64,000 nucleotides of DNA from Sinomonas sp. ASV486 (lineage in GTDB: Bacteria; Actinomycetota; Actinomycetes; Actinomycetales; Micrococcaceae). How positions within the stretch are numbered: position 1 is the first letter of the stretch; each line of letters begins with the position of its first letter. Location: the NCBI RefSeq assembly GCF_030908215.1, contig NZ_JAVFJK010000002.1:186001-250000 (forward strand), in the 5' to 3' direction. Of the stretch, positions 56,793-64,000 are shown piece by piece. A program made the position numbers and the translations under genes. The notes below the pieces were generated by a model. That model was given only the letters and a program-made list of their open reading frames with translations, did not search any database and was not told the DNA's origin.

Positions 56793-58094
56793 ATGAAGCG
56801 CGCAATCACCCCTGCCCGCATCCTCACGGCCGCCGCCGTCACGCTGCTGGGAGCCAGCCTCGCCGCATGCGGCGGAGGGTCCAGTTCTTCCGCCCAGACA
56901 AGCGCTGCGGCTGCGAAGGGACCCATCAAGATCTGGTACTCCAACAACGCCGCCGAGGTGAAGTGGGGCAAGGAGATGGTGTCCGCTTGGAACGCGGCGC
57001 ACCCGGATCAGCAGGTCGAAGGCCAGGAGATCCCCGCGGGAAAGAGCTCGGAGGAGGTCATCGGAGCGGCCATCTCTGCTGGCAACGCCCCATGCCTCGT
57101 GTTCAACACAGCCCCGGCGGCCGTTCCTCAATTCCAGAAGCAGGGCGGCCTCGTGCCCCTCGACTCGTTCCCCGACGCGGCCCAGTACATCAAGGACAGG
57201 ACGGGAGCCCTCGCGGACCAGTACAAGTCCTCGGACGGCAAGTTCTACCAGATGCCGTGGAAGTCCAACCCCGTGGTCCTCTTCTACAACAAGGACCTCT
57301 TCAAGAAGGCGGGACTCGACCCCGACCACCCCCAGCTGGGCACCCAGCAGCAGTTCCTGGACACGGCACGCACCCTCGTGAAGTCCGGGGCCGTCAAGAC
57401 CGCGGTGTGGCCGTCCCCGTCGAGCGACTTCTACCAGCCGTGGTTCGACTTCTACCCGTTCTACGCCGCAGCGACCGGCGGCCAGCAGCTGGTCAAGGAC
57501 GGCAAGGCCACGTTCGACAATGACCAGGGCAAGCAGGTTGCCACCCTCTTCCGGACCCTCTACCAGGAGAACCTAGCCTCGAAGGAGACCTACCAGGGCG
57601 ACTCCTTCGGCGAGGGCAAGTCCGCGATGGCGCTGGCTGGCCCGTGGGCCATCGACGCCTACAAGGGCAAGGTGAACTGGGGCGCTGTGCCGATCCCGGC
57701 ACCGCAGCAGCAGGACAAGGTCTCGACGTTCTCCGACGCCAAGAACGTTGCCATGTACTCCGCGTGCAAGAACCAGGGCACGGCCTGGGACGTCATGAAG
57801 TTCGCCACCAGCCAGGACGAAGACGGGAAGCTGCTGCAGGGCACCGGCCAGATGCCGATGCGGCAGGGGCTCACGAGCACCTACAGCGACTACTTCGCCA
57901 AGAACCCCGCCTACCAGCAGTTCGCCGACCAGGCCTCCCGCACGGTCGAGGTCCCGAACGTCTCCAACTCGGTCCAGGTGTGGCAGACCTTCCGTGACGC
58001 ATGGTCGAAGTCCGTGATCTTCGGCAGCCAGGGTGTCGACGACGCCCTCAAGGGCGCTGCGGACAAGATCAACCAGCTCGTGGGGCAGAAGTAG
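56793..58094 (+). CDS. ABC sugar importer, solute-binding lipoprotein
   Basis: The 433-residue protein starts MKRAITPARIL and has a lipobox LAAC at about 24-27 (GASLAACGGGSS). A mature CUT1-type extracellular solute-binding fold follows, with IKIWYSNNAAEVKWGKEM, YQMPWKSNPVVLFYNKDLF, GPWAIDAYKGKVNWGAVPIP and QMPMRQGLTSTYSDYF. GAAGGAG is six bases before the ATG. It captures the sugar outside the membrane for the two permeases that follow. Confidence 0.92.
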   Translation: MKRAITPARILTAAAVTLLGASLAACGGGSSSSAQTSAAAAKGPIKIWYSNNAAEVKWGKEMVSAWNAAHPDQQVEGQEIPAGKSSEEVIGAAISAGNAPCLVFNTAPAAVPQFQKQGGLVPLDSFPDAAQYIKDRTGALADQYKSSDGKFYQMPWKSNPVVLFYNKDLFKKAGLDPDHPQLGTQQQFLDTARTLVKSGAVKTAVWPSPSSDFYQPWFDFYPFYAAATGGQQLVKDGKATFDNDQGKQVATLFRTLYQENLASKETYQGDSFGEGKSAMALAGPWAIDAYKGKVNWGAVPIPAPQQQDKVSTFSDAKNVAMYSACKNQGTAWDVMKFATSQDEDGKLLQGTGQMPMRQGLTSTYSDYFAKNPAYQQFADQASRTVEVPNVSNSVQVWQTFRDAWSKSVIFGSQGVDDALKGAADKINQLVGQK

Positions 58095-58098
58095 CGCC

Positions 58099-59064
58099 AT
58101 GAACCACCAGCCAACAGCAGCGCCCGCGCCGGCCCTGAAGCCCACAGCGGGCGAGGTCCGGCGCGGGCGGGGCCGGACACGGGGTCCGGGTCTGCTCGGG
58201 GCCCACCCGCTGGGGATCCTGTTCAGCCTGCCCTACGTCGTCTACGTGCTGGGCGTGCTGGCGGTCCCGTTCGGGTTCGCGGTCTACATCTCCCTGCACC
58301 AGTACTACTTCACGGCTCCGGGGGTCACGGTCGACCGCCCCTTCGTCGGCCTGGACAACTACGTCGCGGTGCTCTCGGACCCCGCGGTGCAGCAGTCCTT
58401 CGGCAACATCCTTGTCTTCCTCGTGATCAACGTCCCGCTCACCGTGGGACTGTCCCTGGTGCTGGCAACCGCCCTGAACAGCGTGCGACGGTTCAGAACG
58501 TTCTTCCGGGTCGCCTTCTACGTACCGTACGTGACGGCGAGCGTCGCCGTCGTGGGTGTCTGGCTCTTCCTGTTTCAGCAGGAGGGCCTCGTCAACAGCA
58601 TCCTCGGTCCGGTCGCGCCCCAGCCGTCCTGGCTGGTGAACTCCTGGCTGGCGATGCCGACGGTCGCGCTCTACGTGACGTGGAAGCAACTTGGGTTCTT
58701 CATCCTGCTGTACCTCGCAGCGCTGCAGAACATCCCATCCGAGCTCTACGAGTCGGCGTCGGTCGACGGCGCCGGCCGCTGGGCCCAGTTCTGGAACGTG
58801 ACCGTGCCGGGCGTGCGCTCGGCGAGCGTCCTCGTCGTCGTGCTCGCCACGATCACTGGCGCGAACCTCTTCACCGAGCCCTATCTCCTCACGGGCGGCG
58901 GCGGACCCGACGGGGCCTCCTCGTCGCCGGTGTTCCTCATGTACCAGAAGGGCATCCTGCAGGGGAACCCAGACGTGGCGGCTGCCCTCGGCGTCATCCT
59001 CGTCGCGGGGATCCTCGTCGTCACCCTCATCCAGAAGCGCCTTGTCGGCGGAAAGGAGAGCTGA
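58099..59064 (+). CDS. ABC sugar importer permease (MalF-like)
   Basis: The 321-residue protein has an N-terminal Arg-rich cytoplasmic part (1-35) and six hydrophobic helices. The EAA loop is SELYESASVDGAGRWAQFWN followed by VTVPGV, the contact site with the ATPase. It begins four bases after the stop of the lipoprotein gene. No ATPase gene is in the cluster, so a shared MsmK-type ATPase elsewhere is expected. Confidence 0.92.
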   Translation: MNHQPTAAPAPALKPTAGEVRRGRGRTRGPGLLGAHPLGILFSLPYVVYVLGVLAVPFGFAVYISLHQYYFTAPGVTVDRPFVGLDNYVAVLSDPAVQQSFGNILVFLVINVPLTVGLSLVLATALNSVRRFRTFFRVAFYVPYVTASVAVVGVWLFLFQQEGLVNSILGPVAPQPSWLVNSWLAMPTVALYVTWKQLGFFILLYLAALQNIPSELYESASVDGAGRWAQFWNVTVPGVRSASVLVVVLATITGANLFTEPYLLTGGGGPDGASSSPVFLMYQKGILQGNPDVAAALGVILVAGILVVTLIQKRLVGGKES

Positions 59065-59065
59065 G

Positions 59066-59935
59066 ATGGCCAGCACCCATCGAACCGCCCGCCGCAGCAG
59101 CACCGATCGGAACCTCAGGCCGGGAAGCCTCGTGCTGCTGTGCTTGGGGGCCGTCGCCTTCCTGTTCCCCTTCTACTACATGATCATGGGATCGCTGCAG
59201 ACGAGCCCCGACACGAGCGTCGCGGGGGCCTTCCCCCAGCCGGGCAACCTCACCGGCCAGAACTACACGAACATCAACGACTCCATCAGCCTGGCCCGCG
59301 GCCTCGTGAACTCGGGGATCTTCACGGGCGGCGTCATCCTCGGCACCGTGGTGTTCGGGGTCCTCGCCGGATACGCCATGGCGCAGATGCGCTTCCGGGG
59401 GCGAGGGTTCGTGTTCGCTCTCATGCTCTTGGTGCAGATGATCCCGTTCCAGCTGCTGCTCATCCCGCTGTACATCATGATCGTGCGGGACTACGGCCTC
59501 GCCGACAACTACCTCGGGATGATTCTGCCGTTCGTGATCAACTCGACCGCGGTCTTCGTCTTCCGGCAGTACTTCCTCCAGCTGCCGTCCTCCCTATTCG
59601 AGGCCGCGCGGATCGACGGCGCGGGCGAGCTGCGGATCCTCTGGGGGATCGCCCTGCCGTTGGTGCGCCCGGCGCTCGTCACCGCCGTGCTCCTGACGTT
59701 CATCGGACCCTGGAACGAGTTCCTCTGGCCGTTCCTAGTCACCAAGGATGCCGCCATGCAGCCCCTGGCCGTCTCCCTGGCCAACTACATCTCCAACATC
59801 GCCTCGTCCACAGCCAACCCCTTCGGCGCGATCCTCGCTGGCGCGTGCGTGCTCGCTGCCCCGGCGGTGGCGCTGTTCATCGCCTTCCAGCGGCAGTTCA
59901 CCTCCACCGACCTCGGATCCAGCGTCAAGGGCTGA
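59066..59935 (+). CDS. ABC sugar importer permease (MalG-like)
   Basis: The 289-residue protein has six hydrophobic helices. The EAA loop is SSLFEAARIDGAGELRILWG followed by IALPLV. It ends with the TSTDLGSSVKG typical of MalG-like proteins. Start: the ATG at 59066 lies one base after the previous stop (TGAGATG), with AAAGGAGAGC upstream. It forms the pore together with the preceding permease. Confidence 0.92.
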   Translation: MASTHRTARRSSTDRNLRPGSLVLLCLGAVAFLFPFYYMIMGSLQTSPDTSVAGAFPQPGNLTGQNYTNINDSISLARGLVNSGIFTGGVILGTVVFGVLAGYAMAQMRFRGRGFVFALMLLVQMIPFQLLLIPLYIMIVRDYGLADNYLGMILPFVINSTAVFVFRQYFLQLPSSLFEAARIDGAGELRILWGIALPLVRPALVTAVLLTFIGPWNEFLWPFLVTKDAAMQPLAVSLANYISNIASSTANPFGAILAGACVLAAPAVALFIAFQRQFTSTDLGSSVKG

Positions 59936-59948
59936 CCCCAAGGAACCC

Positions 59949-60995
59949 ATGCAGAACCTCACAGCAGACCTCCTGCGCGACGGCCTCGACCGCGCTCTCC
60001 AGCACTCCAACGCCACGACAGACGCGCTTTCCACCGACAAGTTCTCCGCGGACTGGGACGAGAGGCCCGAGTGGGCCGTCGGCCCCTTCCGCCGCGATGA
60101 CTCGCTCACCTTCCGGTTGGAGGGCCAGTGGCCCGATCCAACCGGGATCGGCTGGACCTCGGCGTCGATCTTCAACCCGAGCCTCATCGAACGGGACGGC
60201 CGGCTCCACCTGTTCTACCGGGCCTCCCCCCGGAAGGAGAGCCTCGATAGCCGGATCGGCACCGCCGTCTACACTCCCGGGCACGGCTGGACGGACGGTG
60301 AGAACCCGGTGGTCTACCCCACCTTTGACAACGAGCTCCTCGGAGTCGAAGACCCCAAGGTCTACCGCGTCAACGGCCGCTACTACCTCTTCTACAACGG
60401 CATCTGGCCTCTGGAGGGCACTGACGAGCAGCGTGCCTACCCCTCCCCCGGATGGCCGCTCGAAGAGGTCGGATGCGACATCAACCTGGCCGTCTCGGAC
60501 GACCTCGTCCACTGGGAGAAGCGCGGCCGGGCGGTCCCCCACGAAATCACCCACCTGTGGGCCAAGGGAGCAGTCGTCCCCACCGACGGAACGGGCGCGG
60601 CGGTCAGGATCGGGGGCGAATACCTGATGTTCCTCTCCGAGGGCTGCAACGGACGGCCCATCGTGGGCCGCTCCACCGACTTCGAGGACTGGACCTTCAA
60701 CGAGCAGCCCTATCTGGACGTCTCCTCCCTCGGGCACCTGCACGAGGTCGCCTGCGCCGTCGTCACCAGGGACCATCTCGTCCTGGACTTCTTCTACGGC
60801 GACCATGACGGTCAGTTCGCCGCCGCCCAAGCCCTCTACGACCTCAAGGACCCGTTCACCCAGCTGGCCCTCCACCGCGGCGGCTCCCTCGCATGGGGCG
60901 GTCTGATCAGCTACGAGGGGCGGTGGACCTTCGCCCAGGGCTGGGACGCGCCCTCCGACCGGCGCGAGCTCTACCTCTACCGGTCCGAGAACTGA
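59949..60995 (+). CDS. GH130 family glycoside phosphorylase/hydrolase
   Basis: The 348-residue five-bladed beta-propeller protein has IFNPSLIERDGRLHLFYRAS, the family motif GVEDPKVYRVNGRYYLFYNG, LAVSDDLVHWEKRG and HLWAKGAVVPTDG. GH130 enzymes split beta-mannosidic bonds, either by phosphate (mannosylglucose and mannobiose phosphorylases) or by water (beta-1,2-mannosidases). Which type cannot be told safely by eye. The gene follows the permeases by 13 bases. A second GH130 gene is next to it. Confidence 0.83.
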   Translation: MQNLTADLLRDGLDRALQHSNATTDALSTDKFSADWDERPEWAVGPFRRDDSLTFRLEGQWPDPTGIGWTSASIFNPSLIERDGRLHLFYRASPRKESLDSRIGTAVYTPGHGWTDGENPVVYPTFDNELLGVEDPKVYRVNGRYYLFYNGIWPLEGTDEQRAYPSPGWPLEEVGCDINLAVSDDLVHWEKRGRAVPHEITHLWAKGAVVPTDGTGAAVRIGGEYLMFLSEGCNGRPIVGRSTDFEDWTFNEQPYLDVSSLGHLHEVACAVVTRDHLVLDFFYGDHDGQFAAAQALYDLKDPFTQLALHRGGSLAWGGLISYEGRWTFAQGWDAPSDRRELYLYRSEN

Positions 60996-61040
60996 CCTTC
61001 CGCCTGCTCACTGACACGACTTACACCTGAGGACGAGCCC

Positions 61041-62102
61041 ATGACCAGCACCGAATTTCCCTATGCCCTGACCCGCGTCGGCGTCCTGATGTGCCCTGAG
61101 CCGGACAACGACCTCGAAGCCGAAGGGGTGCTCAACCCCGCGACGGTCCGCTCGGCGGACGGGCGCCTCTACCTCCTGCCGCGCCTCGTCGCCGCGGGCA
61201 ACGTCTCCCGCATCGGCCTCGCCGAGATCAAGGTCGCCGACGGCGTCCCCGTCGACGTCGCCCGCGAAGGCGTTGTCCTCTCCCCCGAACGGGTCTGGGA
61301 GCAGGGCGCCCAGAACGCTGGCGTCGAAGACCCGCGCGTCACGTTCATCCCCGACCTCGGCCTGAACGTCATGACGTACGTCGCGTACGGGCCCCTCGGC
61401 CCCCGCACGGCCGTTGCGGTCTCCTCCGACGAGCGGTCGTGGCGCCGTCTCGGGCCCGTGACGTTCGAGTACGACGACGAGGCCGGCGTCGACCTCGGCC
61501 TCTACCCCAACAAGGACGCGGTCTTCTTCCCCGAGCCTGTCCGCGACCCCGACGGGGTCCTGAGCTTCGCGATCCTGCACCGGCCGTCGTGGGACCTCCA
61601 AGACATCCGGCCCGGCGAGACCGCCCGGCCCCCATTAGGCCTGCCCGACCCCCGTCCAAGCATCTGGATCAGCTTCGTACCCGTGGACGCCGTGCAGAAG
61701 GACCTCGCTGCGCTCGCACGCTGGCGCGGGCACCGGGTGGTGGCGTGGCCCGAGACGCCCTTCGAGCAGACCAAGATCGGCTCCGGCCCCGCGCCGATCC
61801 GCGTCGACGAAGGCTGGCTCCTGCTCTACCACGGCGTGGTCGGCGAGCTCGTGCCCGGTGTGGCCCAGCAGCAGAACGTCAGCTACAGCGCCGGGGCGAT
61901 GATCCTCGACGCCGAGGAACCGTGGAAAGTCGTTTCGCGCGCGACGGCGCCGCTCCTCACCGCGGACACCGACGACGAGCGCGATGGCATCGTCCCGAAC
62001 GTCGTCTTCCCCACGGCCCTCGAGCGGATCGGCGACGACCGCTTCGTGTTCTATGGCATGGCCGACTCCAAGATCGGCGTCGCACGGCTCGACGTCCGCT
62101 GA
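61041..62102 (+). CDS. second GH130 family glycosidase
   Basis: The 353-residue protein has LNPATVRSADGRLYLLPRLV, then GVEDPRVTFIPDLGLNVMTY with the family VEDPR motif, LYPNKDAVFFPEPV and WLLLYHGVVGELV with a C-terminal GMADSKIGVARLDV. The lack of strong similarity to the first GH130 suggests that each acts on a different linkage or end of the sugar. It likely works with the GH2 enzyme to break down a mannan-type oligosaccharide. Confidence 0.83.
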   Translation: MTSTEFPYALTRVGVLMCPEPDNDLEAEGVLNPATVRSADGRLYLLPRLVAAGNVSRIGLAEIKVADGVPVDVAREGVVLSPERVWEQGAQNAGVEDPRVTFIPDLGLNVMTYVAYGPLGPRTAVAVSSDERSWRRLGPVTFEYDDEAGVDLGLYPNKDAVFFPEPVRDPDGVLSFAILHRPSWDLQDIRPGETARPPLGLPDPRPSIWISFVPVDAVQKDLAALARWRGHRVVAWPETPFEQTKIGSGPAPIRVDEGWLLLYHGVVGELVPGVAQQQNVSYSAGAMILDAEEPWKVVSRATAPLLTADTDDERDGIVPNVVFPTALERIGDDRFVFYGMADSKIGVARLDVR

Positions 62103-62192
62103 CCGCAGCGGAGGGACGGCCCACAGGAGCCTCGTCGCCGTCCCCCGCCCGCCCTTGACCGCCCTCACGCCGTCCCGCGCCCTGGAGCCCCC

Positions 62193-64000
62193 TTGAAGCG
62201 AATCCCGATGGTCCACGACTGGACCATGTCCCACACGGCAGGCCCCCGTCCGGCCGGCCTCGACCTGGACGGCGTGCCCGCCTCGGTTCCCGGAAGCGTT
62301 CACACCGACCTGCTCGCCGCGGGCCTCATCACGGACCCGTATCTGGACTCGAACGAGGCGCAGCAGGCGTGGATCGGACAGTCCGACTGGCGCTACGCCA
62401 CTGCGTTCGAGTGGCGACGGACCAGCGAGCGCTCCGAGCTCGTCTTCGAGGGCCTCGACACCGTGGCGACCGTCAGCCTCAACGGCCGCGTGGTCCTCGC
62501 CGCGGAGAACATGCACCGCACGTACCGGGCCGACGTCACGGACCTCCTTGAGGAGGGCAGCAACAGCCTCACCGTCGGCTTCTCCTCGGCCGTGCGCGAG
62601 GCCGATCGGCGCTCCCTCGAGCTCGGTGCCCGCCCGCACGCCAACCACCACCCCTACAACGCGCTGCGGAAGATGGCCTGTGGCTTCGGCTGGGACTGGG
62701 GGCCGGACACCGCCACGGCGGGGATCTGGCGCCCGGCCCTGCTGGAGGAATGGTCGACTGCGCGCCTGGTCTCCGTGCGGCCCGTCGCCACCGTGGAGGG
62801 CGCGGACGGCCTCGTCACCGTCCACGTCGACGTCGACCGCACGGGCAACGAGCCCCTTGTCGTCGTCGCGCGGGTGGGGGCTCCCGGTGGCGGTGCCGTC
62901 ACCAGCGCCAGCGTGGCCCTCGGAGCCGGGGGCACGTCGTCGGCCGTCGTCCTCTCGGTCCCCGAGCCGGAGCTCTGGTGGCCGCGCGGCTATGGCGAGC
63001 CGGCGCTGCACGATCTGACGATCGAACTCAGCACGGCCGGCGACGAGGGCCGGGTTCCGCTGGATTCCTGGAGCGGCCGTATCGGGTTCCGCACGGTGAC
63101 CCTGACCATGCCGGCCGACGCCGCCGGGGTCGGCTTCGGCTTCGAGGTCAACGGGCGTCCCGTGTTCGTCAAGGGGGCGAACTGGATCCCCGACGATGCC
63201 TTCCCCCACCGCGTCGACCGGGCGCGGTACGTACAGCGCATCCGGCAGGCCACGGACGCCGGGTTCAACCTGCTGCGCGTCTGGGGCGGCGGGATCTACG
63301 AGAGCGAGGACTTCTACTCGCTGTGCGACGAGGCCGGCCTCCTGACGTGGCAGGACTTCCTCCTGGCCTGCGCGGCGTACTCCGAGGACGAGCCTCTCCG
63401 GTCCGAGATCGAGGCGGAGGCCCGCGAAGCCGTGGCGCGCCTCGCCGCGCACCCTTCCCTCGTGCTCCTCAACGGCAACAACGAGAACCTCTGGGGATTC
63501 CGCGACTGGAACTGGGAGCACCTCCTCGACGGGCGCACTTGGGGCGCCGACTACTACTACCAGCTCTTCCCCGGCCTCGTGGCCGAACTCGCCGCGCACG
63601 TCCCCTATACTCCGGGCTCGCCCTTCACGCCCGTCCCCGACGGCGAGGCCCCTCCCGGGCCTCAGCCCAACGATCCGTCCCGGGGCACCATGCACATCTG
63701 GGACCTGTGGAATGACAAGGACTACGTCCACTACCGCGACTACCAGCCCCGCTTCGTCGCCGAGTTCGGGTGGCAGGGCCCTCCTGCCTGGTCCACGCTC
63801 ACCGCGGCCGTGAGCGACAGCCCGCTCACGCCCGAATCGCCGGGGATGATCGCCCACCAGAAGGCCAGTGACGGGTACACGAAGCTCACCCGCGGGCTCG
63901 TCCCGCACCTGCCCGTTCCCCAGGAGATGCACGACTGGCACTGGGCCATGCAGCTCAACCAGGCCAACGCCGTGCGGACCGCGATCGAGTGGTTCAGGTC
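62193..64000 (+). CDS. GH2 beta-mannosidase, partial (3' end beyond window)
   Basis: An open frame continues to the window end (about 602 codons seen). It opens with SHTAGPRPAGLDLDGVPASV then PGSVHTDLLAAG, as in beta-mannosidases that use the N-terminal sugar-binding domain. KMACGFGWDWGPDT is a family hallmark. GLDTVATVSLNG, FNLLRVWGGGIYESEDFYSL, the acid/base Glu in LNGNNENLWGFRDWNW and the nucleophile Glu in RFVAEFGWQGPP all match GH2. Translation likely starts at TTG 62193 (GGAG five bases before) or ATG 62208. Beta-mannosidase removes terminal beta-mannose. Confidence 0.88.
   Translation, partial: MKRIPMVHDWTMSHTAGPRPAGLDLDGVPASVPGSVHTDLLAAGLITDPYLDSNEAQQAWIGQSDWRYATAFEWRRTSERSELVFEGLDTVATVSLNGRVVLAAENMHRTYRADVTDLLEEGSNSLTVGFSSAVREADRRSLELGARPHANHHPYNALRKMACGFGWDWGPDTATAGIWRPALLEEWSTARLVSVRPVATVEGADGLVTVHVDVDRTGNEPLVVVARVGAPGGGAVTSASVALGAGGTSSAVVLSVPEPELWWPRGYGEPALHDLTIELSTAGDEGRVPLDSWSGRIGFRTVTLTMPADAAGVGFGFEVNGRPVFVKGANWIPDDAFPHRVDRARYVQRIRQATDAGFNLLRVWGGGIYESEDFYSLCDEAGLLTWQDFLLACAAYSEDEPLRSEIEAEAREAVARLAAHPSLVLLNGNNENLWGFRDWNWEHLLDGRTWGADYYYQLFPGLVAELAAHVPYTPGSPFTPVPDGEAPPGPQPNDPSRGTMHIWDLWNDKDYVHYRDYQPRFVAEFGWQGPPAWSTLTAAVSDSPLTPESPGMIAHQKASDGYTKLTRGLVPHLPVPQEMHDWHWAMQLNQANAVRTAIEWFR

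Overview
The window is about 64 kb of very GC-rich DNA. Strong codon bias, frequent GTG starts, sharp Shine-Dalgarno sites, many 4-base ATGA gene overlaps and the closest recalled relatives of the proteins (PurB, RlmN, glycine-rich PadR, the LigC/LigI/LigJ/LigK set) all point to an actinobacterium of the Micrococcaceae (Arthrobacter/Sinomonas type). This assignment is inferred from protein character, not from a 16S gene.

Layout. 0-9.9 kb: two small WXG100/type-VII-secretion-like genes, the housekeeping gene purB, a YihY/BrkB membrane protein, an initiator tRNA-Met with a strong bidirectional terminator, a nitronate monooxygenase divergent from an AraC regulator, a flavin dehydrogenase, a methyltransferase and a DUF2853 protein. 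10-18 kb: an agmatine/putrescine unit (putrescine-oxidase-like flavin amine oxidase, TetR regulator, N-carbamoylputrescine amidase aguB, agmatine deiminase aguA, APC permease, class V aminotransferase). Two copies of a shared 17-bp palindrome, one in each promoter region flanking tetR, look like its operators. 18-28.5 kb: ribA, a flavoprotein-Rieske fusion, an aldo/keto reductase, rlmN, an FUSC membrane protein, and an ABC exporter with a PadR regulator.

28.7-46 kb holds aromatic catabolism in two blocks. pobA, an IclR regulator and an MFS aromatic-acid transporter would bring in 4-hydroxybenzoate and convert it to protocatechuate. A second, tightly coupled minus-strand operon (ligJ, ligK, ligI, fused ligAB, ligC, an aldo/keto reductase, a periplasmic-binding-protein-like protein) with a divergent LysR regulator would take protocatechuate by 4,5-cleavage to pyruvate and oxaloacetate. 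No LigU-type tautomerase is present. A truncated HAD hydrolase fragment lies at the left edge of this block, so it may be an insertion.

47-55.6 kb is a mixed accessory stretch (nucleotidyltransferase-like protein, hydrolase/muconolactone-isomerase/ketopantoate-reductase-like operon, split DUF1254 and DUF1214 proteins, a free-standing condensation-domain protein, an SDR followed by a decayed second copy of its 3' end). 55.7 kb to the end is a LacI-controlled mannoside operon: ABC sugar importer, two GH130 enzymes and a GH2 beta-mannosidase that runs off the window.

The most unusual feature is a family of short intergenic tandem repeats, mostly 21 bp with a TCACCTCC-like core, at eight places between 10.0 and 35.4 kb. 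They include a higher-order 84-bp array facing an inverted array, and an 81-bp nested palindrome. A second family of hairpins with ACGACGGCG arms (REP-like) is spread across the window.
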